A DNA stretch of 9,728 bases from Treponema sp. (GTDB lineage Bacteria > Spirochaetota > Spirochaetia > Treponematales > Breznakiellaceae), in the NCBI GenBank assembly GCA_031281855.1, contig JAITEW010000016.1, positions 1-9,728 on the forward strand, in the 5' to 3' direction. Made by a program: the position numbers and the translations under genes. Below the pieces are notes generated by a model. The model did no database searches. It was not told where the DNA came from and saw nothing but the letters and a program-made list of their open reading frames with translations. Below, piece after piece: positions 6,053 through 9,728 of this stretch (positions are counted from its first letter, which is position 1; each line of letters starts with the position of its first letter).

Positions 6053-7561
6053 CTAAAATCCCACCCTGTTGATAAGCGAAGGCGGAAATTCCTTTCCTGT
6101 ATAATACTTATACTGATACCGGGCTTGCCGGAGCAGCATATCATAACCGTTAAGAATACGGCAGCCTGCGGCTTCGGCCCGCTGGAGGCAGCGGGTCTTT
6201 TCGGGCTTGTAAATAACATCCATCACCAGTTCCTTCCCTCTGAACTGGTAGAACTCTATAGGATCCGCATCGGCTTTGGGCTCCATCCCTACCGAGGTGG
6301 TCTGGATAATGATATCAGCGTACTTGTCCATCAGGGCAATTCCCTGGGCGTCCAGCCCCGACCAGGCGAAACGGTAGGGAAACGCCACTTCCCGGGCCCG
6401 CACCGCAGTCCTGTTCAGTATAAGCGCCTTCCCTTTAAGGCGGTATACTTCCGCCGCTACCGCCCTTGCGGCCCCGCCTGCGCCTATGATGGTGATTTTC
6501 CTGCCCTTAAGATCCCTGCGGCCTGAAAATTCAAGAAGCGAATCCGAAAAGCCCTGGGCGTCGGTATTGTAGCCCATCCAGCCCTGGGGACTGGCTACGA
6601 TGGTATTACAGGCGCCTATGGATTTTACCTGCTCGGACTTGTAAGAAAGGAAGGGGATAACCGCTTCTTTGTAAGGGACCGTTACCGATACCCCCGCGAC
6701 GCCCAGTTCCTCCGCAAGGCGCAGGAAAGACTGGATGGAATCCGCGGGAATAGGGACATAAACCGCATCGGTGTTTTCTATACTGAAGATGGAATTGAAA
6801 AAATAGGGGCTCGCCGAAACTTTGAGTGGGTATCCGGTTACAGCGAAAATCCTGGTCTTTTTGGTAATCTCCCGGAAGCGGTATGTTTCCGCCATCACTT
6901 TGGGATCCAACTGCCCCGATGCGGCTGCAGGAAGATCGGCCTCCCCTTTTACTGTGGTATAACTCAGATGGGATCCTATGTGTTCCGCCAGGATGCGGGT
7001 GTTGGTCCCGTACTCTCCCATACAGAGGAGGATCTTCTCCCCCCCGGCTGTTTCCTTCGCAGCCTGGTATACCCTGAGGACATCGTCAAGGTTCTGGGGC
7101 ATTACCGCGGCCTTGGCAAGCTCGTCCCCTACCCGCCACAGGGCCTTGATCTTCCCGGTAAGATCCGAATCCACCCCCTGCATATTATGGTAAGAACGGA
7201 TAATCCTGGTCCCAAAGGTACGGGCCGCTTCTTCGAGGCTTGGAACTTCAAGATCCTCTTCAAGATCCACATACGCGAAATTACGGCGCCGGTCAGCTTC
7301 GGCAAATGCCAGCCCCTTGGAAAGGATGGTGATCCTGGCCCCTTCGCCGCCTACAAATTTCCCCCCGTCGATACCCCGCCTGATGGTCAGTATTACCGGG
7401 AGGCCCGCCATTTCAGGAAAACGGCGAAGCTGGAACCGTTCGTCAGGGTCCAGGCAGTCCGCCCGGAGTTCGGCTATGTCAACGTATTTCCGGTATTTTT
7501 CGAGAATCTCTAAATCCCGCTCAAGGGTACGCCCGGTTAGGCACAGGCATATTTTAGCCAT
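6053..7561 (-). CDS. aroDE: Bifunctional 3-dehydroquinate dehydratase / shikimate dehydrogenase
   Basis: A 502-aa fusion catalysing two consecutive steps of aromatic amino acid synthesis: 3-dehydroquinate to 3-dehydroshikimate, then NADPH reduction to shikimate. Residues 1 to about 225 are a type I (Schiff-base) dehydratase: AELRAD (30-35), SYHN with general base His125, and AKAAVMPQ with Schiff-base Lys150. The usual EGG loop reads DGG here (65-67), and the closing APGQ reads ASGQ (214-217). Residues from about 236 on are AroE: GYPLKVSASP (243-252), VTVPYK with catalytic Lys298, GYNTD with Asp334, the nucleotide loop GAGGAA (360-365), NRT (383-385) typical of NADP preference, TTSVGM (421-426) and a C-terminal LLRQA with Gln479. 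The His of the usual SxSPxxHN motif is Phe255; plant fusions have Tyr there, so this is probably tolerated. GGAG lies upstream of the ATG at 8 nt. Such fusions are known in plants, chlamydiae and spirochaetes. Confidence 0.95.
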   Translation of the reverse strand: MAKICLCLTGRTLERDLEILEKYRKYVDIAELRADCLDPDERFQLRRFPEMAGLPVILTIRRGIDGGKFVGGEGARITILSKGLAFAEADRRRNFAYVDLEEDLEVPSLEEAARTFGTRIIRSYHNMQGVDSDLTGKIKALWRVGDELAKAAVMPQNLDDVLRVYQAAKETAGGEKILLCMGEYGTNTRILAEHIGSHLSYTTVKGEADLPAAASGQLDPKVMAETYRFREITKKTRIFAVTGYPLKVSASPYFFNSIFSIENTDAVYVPIPADSIQSFLRLAEELGVAGVSVTVPYKEAVIPFLSYKSEQVKSIGACNTIVASPQGWMGYNTDAQGFSDSLLEFSGRRDLKGRKITIIGAGGAARAVAAEVYRLKGKALILNRTAVRAREVAFPYRFAWSGLDAQGIALMDKYADIIIQTTSVGMEPKADADPIEFYQFRGKELVMDVIYKPEKTRCLQRAEAAGCRILNGYDMLLRQARYQYKYYTGKEFPPSLINRVGF

Positions 7562-7603
7562 AAAAGCGCTCCATTACCCGCCGCTTCTTATCCTAATCTT
7601 AAC

Positions 7604-8056
7604 TTAAAAGTCGGAACGGAAAATAAATATATCCGATACCTTTCCGGCCTCGTCAAAATTACACCGCATCGTTACAGGCCAGCTCCAGCCGCTCAGGGCG
7701 CAAAGCGCGTAATCCCCTTTGTCCGAAGCGCCTTCTCCGAGAGCCAGAAAAGCCGCGCTTTTGGGATCCCCTGCCCGGATACGGTAGGCCGATTTAAGCC
7801 CTATCTGCCAAACCCTGTCCTTAAAGACATAAAAATCCCCCTGGGAATAAACAAAGACCACATCATCCTGCCATTCCTCAAGCCCCCGGACCGCGTAAAC
7901 CGCCTGGGGGACGCCGAAGCGCCCTATCAGCTCCTCCAGGGTAAGGCCGATAAAAGAAGCCGGGTCCCCGGTCTGGGAAGCAGGCGTTCCTGTCTGTGCC
8001 CATACCTGCGGGACCAGCAGAACCAGAAACAAAGCCGCACCAGAGATTAGACGCAT
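7604..8056 (-). CDS. Exported hypothetical protein
   Basis: A 150-aa protein with a clear type I signal peptide: Arg at residue 2, a hydrophobic core ALFLVLLV, and a likely cut after VWA (residue 20). There is no lipobox Cys. The mature part begins with a Thr/Ser/Pro-rich linker and then a compact domain with GLTLEELIGRFGVPQAVYAV, a pattern (short helix, then G-x-P and strands) that recalls small outer-membrane-assembly-type folds such as SmpA/OmlA, but that resemblance is only suggestive. It contains two Cys (in ALCAL and MRCNF) that could form a disulfide after export. It is the first gene of the minus-strand run and ends 42 nt before aroD/E. Function unknown. Confidence 0.75.
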   Translation of the reverse strand: MRLISGAALFLVLLVPQVWAQTGTPASQTGDPASFIGLTLEELIGRFGVPQAVYAVRGLEEWQDDVVFVYSQGDFYVFKDRVWQIGLKSAYRIRAGDPKSAAFLALGEGASDKGDYALCALSGWSWPVTMRCNFDEAGKVSDIFIFRSDF

Positions 8057-8109
8057 TTAATTACTCTACTCCACATAGGGCGCTGATTCAAGGCTCCCCT
8101 GCGCTTTCA

Positions 8110-8208
8110 CCTTGTTTCTTTAAAGCGAAAATGATGGCGACCAATAAAACCCCGGCGGAGCTGATCAACAGCATGATCCGCCGTGAAATGGCGCTTACTG
8201 AACAATAA
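8110..8208 (+). pseudogene. Fragment resembling the C-terminal half of an antitoxin
   Basis: In frame, this reads PCFFKAKMMATNKTPAELI, then NSMIRREMALTEQ and a stop. The stretch TNKTPAELINSMIRREMA lines up without gaps with THKTPEEIVSELVRERIA of the complete antitoxin at 8548-8766: 7 of 18 identical, with most other positions conservative. The upstream part of the frame overlaps the start of the oppositely directed exported-protein gene and does not look like an antitoxin N-terminus. ATGs at 8131 and 8134 have no ribosome site. It is most likely the tail of a second, degraded antitoxin copy, left in front of the toxin gene. A functional 25-aa peptide is less likely. Confidence 0.5.
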
Positions 8209-8284
8209 TAGCATGCAAATAAGCGTTTACTGCGGATGCCCGCGATGCCTTGTATTCCTTTTTCATACCCGTTATGTTAAACAG

Positions 8285-8539
8285 GTGGACATTGAAATTG
8301 AGTTCAAACAATCGATTTTCAGGCATGGCGTGAGCGAAGCCGATATTCGCCATGCGTTCACAAATCCCCGCTATGACGGTCCGATTGAGGGCACGGACGC
8401 TGGTAATCGCTATATCCGTCTGGGGTTTGACACGCATGGTAATTTGCTTGAAATGCTATACAATGAATATGATACCCATGTTTGTATATTTCACGCCATG
8501 CGATGCCGGAGCATATTTTTTAGTTTGCTGGAAGATTAG
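8285..8539 (+). CDS. Putative toxin, BrnT/DUF4258-like
   Basis: From the GTG at 8285 the product is 84 aa, the usual size for RelE-fold toxins of this kind. It shows FRHGVSEADIRHAF (His14), then beta-strand patterns NRYIRLGFDTHGNLLEMLY and CIFHAMRCR (His70, Arg73, Arg75), which resemble the BrnT-like group of small proteins that pair with ribbon-helix-helix antitoxins. The likely activity is RNA cleavage, by family analogy only. The start is uncertain: in-frame ATGs at 8183 and 8213 would add an N-terminus (such as MQISVYCGCPRC) that lies outside the recognisable domain, and none of the starts has a good ribosome site. The coding sequence is visibly less GC-rich than the aroD/E-ABC block, which fits horizontal gain. 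The antitoxin gene follows after 8 nt. Confidence 0.7.
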   Translation: MDIEIEFKQSIFRHGVSEADIRHAFTNPRYDGPIEGTDAGNRYIRLGFDTHGNLLEMLYNEYDTHVCIFHAMRCRSIFFSLLED

Positions 8540-8542
8540 GAG
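8538..8542 (+). promoter_or_regulatory. Ribosome binding site of the antitoxin, overlapping toxin stop
   Basis: AGGAG sits 5 nt before the ATG at 8548 and overlaps the toxin stop codon TAG (8537-8539). The toxin has no such site, so the antitoxin is probably translated more efficiently from the same transcript, as expected for a toxin-antitoxin pair. Confidence 0.75.
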
Positions 8543-8547
8543 AAATT

Positions 8548-8766
8548 ATGGAAACCATGACCGAAGAAGAAGCGTTTGCCCTTGACGAGTATTATACCAA
8601 TAATCCGCCCACGGTAGACCCCTCAAAAGCCCGCATACGGATTCCGATGGTGCGTGTTGACAGCCGCACTGCCGAATACCTGTTATCCCTTTCCCAAACA
8701 ACCCACAAAACACCGGAAGAGATTGTCAGCGAACTGGTACGGGAACGGATTGCCGCTGCCATATAA
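8548..8766 (+). CDS. Putative antitoxin, ribbon-helix-helix-like
   Basis: A 72-aa acidic-to-neutral protein. Residues 1-25 (TEEEAFALDEYYTNNPP) look like a flexible toxin-contacting part. Residues from about 33 (PMVRVDSRTAEYLLSLSQ, then KTPEEIVSELVRERIAAAI) have the strand-helix-helix pattern of MetJ/Arc/CopG-type DNA-binding domains, with the conserved turn before the second helix at TPEE. In most BrnA-like antitoxins such a domain binds the operator of its own operon, so autoregulation is likely. The pair order is toxin first, antitoxin second, as in brnTA. Tail similarity to the upstream fragment at 8110-8208 suggests a duplicated locus. Confidence 0.7.
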   Translation: METMTEEEAFALDEYYTNNPPTVDPSKARIRIPMVRVDSRTAEYLLSLSQTTHKTPEEIVSELVRERIAAAI

Positions 8767-8799
8767 TGCTAACGCAAGAGTGACTAATCTGCGTGCCGC

Positions 8800-8868
8800 A
8801 AAAAAAGGCGGATCGCCCCGGAGGACCAGCGGGTCTAAAAGACCCGGGGTCTTGGGACGGCCCGCCTT
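8800..8868 (-). terminator. Rho-independent-type terminator of the repeat protein gene
   Basis: On the minus strand AAGGCGG (8862-8868) pairs with CCGCCTT (8805-8811), immediately followed by a T-run (A tract on the plus strand at 8800-8806, seven bases, the stem contributing its last bases). Between them is a strong inner hairpin, cgggtct (8830-8836) / aaa / agacccg (8840-8846), plus further GC-rich pairing. The loop is longer than in a textbook terminator. No T-run follows on the plus strand, so it serves the minus-strand gene, although the hairpin may also mark the end of the antitoxin transcript. Confidence 0.6.
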
Positions 8869-8879
8869 GCGGTACCGCC

Positions 8880-8908
8880 GCAGTAATTCCGCAAAACGGA
8901 ATCACTGC
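8880..8908. repeat. 12-bp-arm hairpin just past the repeat protein stop
   Basis: Arms gcagtaattccg and cggaatcactgc enclose the loop caaaa, with one mismatch. It begins 8 nt after the stop of the minus-strand repeat protein gene and precedes the T-tailed hairpin at 8800-8868. It may protect the mRNA 3' end or form part of a compound terminator. Confidence 0.65.
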
Positions 8909-8915
8909 TTGCCGG

Positions 8916-9728
8916 CTATTGCGGTTGATTGCCGCTTACCGTACCACTTATGGTTCCGCCGTTCTTTCTAATGGTCCCATTGTTGGTCAGGGCTACTTCC
9001 TCCGGAATGGTCAAAGTCTGGCCGGAGCTAAGATTCAATGTCTTGCCCGAAGGAATCGTAACATCCTGCTGAAGCGTAACATCGCCGTACATCGTACCGC
9101 CGTTGCCGTTAAAGACAATGGCCTGGGTCGCGTTCGACCCGTCAGTGATCGTGGGCGCTATAGATGAGGCGAACACCACCGCGTTGCCGGAAAGGGTGGT
9201 CATGGTACCCCTGGCTCCAGTCTCGTGACCGTTGCCCCCGCCAATGCCCGCACTGGCGTAACCGCTACTACTACTGGCGGGGCCTATGGCGGTAACCATG
9301 CCGCCACTGATGACGAAGGTTCCACCGGCGCCCCCGTGCCCGCTGCTGCCGCCGCCACCACCGCCGATACCTGCGCCACAGTACGTGGCATTGCCTCCTG
9401 TAGCGGTAACCGTACCGCCGCTGATGGTGAAGGTTCCACCGGCACCCCCGTTTCCATACGCGCCGCTATAAACGCCGCCGCCGCCGATACCTGCGCCACC
9501 GCCGCCATTTGGGCCACCCGTGGCAATAACCGTACCGCCGCTGATGATGATGGCTCCTCCTGCGCCTCCGTCACGGGCGCCGCCGCCGCCGATGCCCGCG
9601 CCGTAGTTGCCGCCTGTGGCGGTAAGGCTTCCCGTACTGGATCCGGTTATGACCAGCGTTGAACCTGTGGCCTCCAACCCCGCCCGGTTATTGCCGCTTT
9701 TCAGAACGTTTGTTCCGATCAGCGTAAG
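8916..9728 (-). CDS. Gly/Thr/Ser-rich repeat surface protein, C-terminal part (5' end outside window)
   Basis: The frame is open to the right edge, so only the last 270 aa are seen; a TTG at 9677 is internal and not the true start (LTLIGTNVLKSGNNRAG precedes it in frame). It has four degenerate units of 32-40 aa, each built as TVTATGG - variable - AGIGGGG - variable - GGAGGTFTISGG. After the repeats comes a Thr/Asn-rich tail (about 100 aa) with PSGKTLNLSSGQTLTIPEE and NNGTIRKNGGTISGTVSG. The regular Gly turns and alternating V/I/T strands suggest a beta-helix or beta-solenoid of an exported adhesin-like or carbohydrate-binding protein. No C-terminal sorting motif, membrane helix or autotransporter barrel is visible. 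Similar repeat proteins are common in host-associated treponemes and some Firmicutes. Function unknown. Confidence 0.8.
   Translation of the reverse strand, partial: LTLIGTNVLKSGNNRAGLEATGSTLVITGSSTGSLTATGGNYGAGIGGGGARDGGAGGAIIISGGTVIATGGPNGGGGAGIGGGGVYSGAYGNGGAGGTFTISGGTVTATGGNATYCGAGIGGGGGGSSGHGGAGGTFVISGGMVTAIGPASSSSGYASAGIGGGNGHETGARGTMTTLSGNAVVFASSIAPTITDGSNATQAIVFNGNGGTMYGDVTLQQDVTIPSGKTLNLSSGQTLTIPEEVALTNNGTIRKNGGTISGTVSGNQPQ
9291..9640 (-). repeat. Tandem degenerate coding repeats, 96-120 bp period
   Basis: The boundary motif ggtaac(c/a)(g/a)t(a/g)ccgcc starts at 9291, 9405 and 9525 (as aataac), with a more diverged copy (ggtaag) at 9621. The periods are 114, 120 and 96 bp, all multiples of three, so units can be gained or lost without breaking the frame. 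Each unit is rich in cgccgcc, which encodes Gly runs on the minus strand. Confidence 0.75.

Noticed and set aside
8063..8091. TTGAAT - 17 nt - TAGAGT on the minus strand upstream of the exported protein
   Set aside because: It matches only 4 of 6 in each box and would leave almost no leader; such matches are common by chance.
9291..9640. CRISPR-like regular repeats
   Set aside because: Repeats are degenerate, in phase with a reading frame and have no unique spacers; they are protein-coding repeats.
9225..9662. Plus-strand Ala/Thr-rich open frame of 145 codons
   Set aside because: It is a mirror of the repeat protein; low-complexity GC-rich repeats keep several frames open.

Overview
The window reads as a piece of a moderately GC-rich bacterial chromosome, most likely a spirochaete of the Treponema group (termite-gut treponemes such as T. 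primitia or T. azotonutricium come to mind). That guess rests on three things: a fused AroD-AroE enzyme, a DUF6062 protein, and a Gly/Thr-rich repeat surface protein, all of which I associate with that group. It is an inference from family knowledge, not a database match.

Layout. (1) Positions 1-112 hold an open minus-strand reading frame running off the left edge. (2) Positions 113-734 hold a small IS200/IS605-type unit: one tnpA gene missing the usual N-terminus, bracketed by two perfect 34-bp inverted copies of a sequence that is itself a palindrome. (3) Positions 760-875 hold a nested inverted repeat between the convergent ends of tnpA and the next gene block. (4) Positions 873-8056 hold six minus-strand genes with short gaps, probably one or two operons. 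In transcription order they are an exported 150-aa protein, bifunctional aroD/aroE, rpiA, a DUF6062 protein, and the two halves of a heterodimeric ABC exporter. (5) Positions 8110-8766 (plus strand) hold a small toxin-antitoxin locus: a BrnT-like toxin, a ribbon-helix-helix-like antitoxin, and just upstream a fragment resembling the tail of a second antitoxin. (6) Positions 8800-8908 hold minus-strand terminator-like hairpins. (7) Positions 8916-9728 hold the C-terminal 270 residues of a Gly/Thr/Ser-rich repeat protein whose start lies beyond the right edge.

How the genes fit together. AroD/E performs two consecutive steps of the shikimate pathway, and RpiA supplies interconversion of ribose-5-P and ribulose-5-P in the pentose phosphate pathway. 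These two are housekeeping genes. The DUF6062 gene and the ABC pair are separated by only 10 and 11 nt, so they are probably co-transcribed. In the ABC pair one ATP site is intact and the other degenerate: the 603-aa subunit has Asp for the catalytic Glu, and the 610-aa subunit has the altered signature, so both defects fall in the same composite site. The edges of the window (IS unit, palindromes, toxin-antitoxin locus, repeat surface protein) are accessory in character. I found no clear evidence of a wholly new defence or metabolic system. The most unusual items are the palindrome-bracketed tnpA, the nested inverted repeat and the duplicated antitoxin tail.
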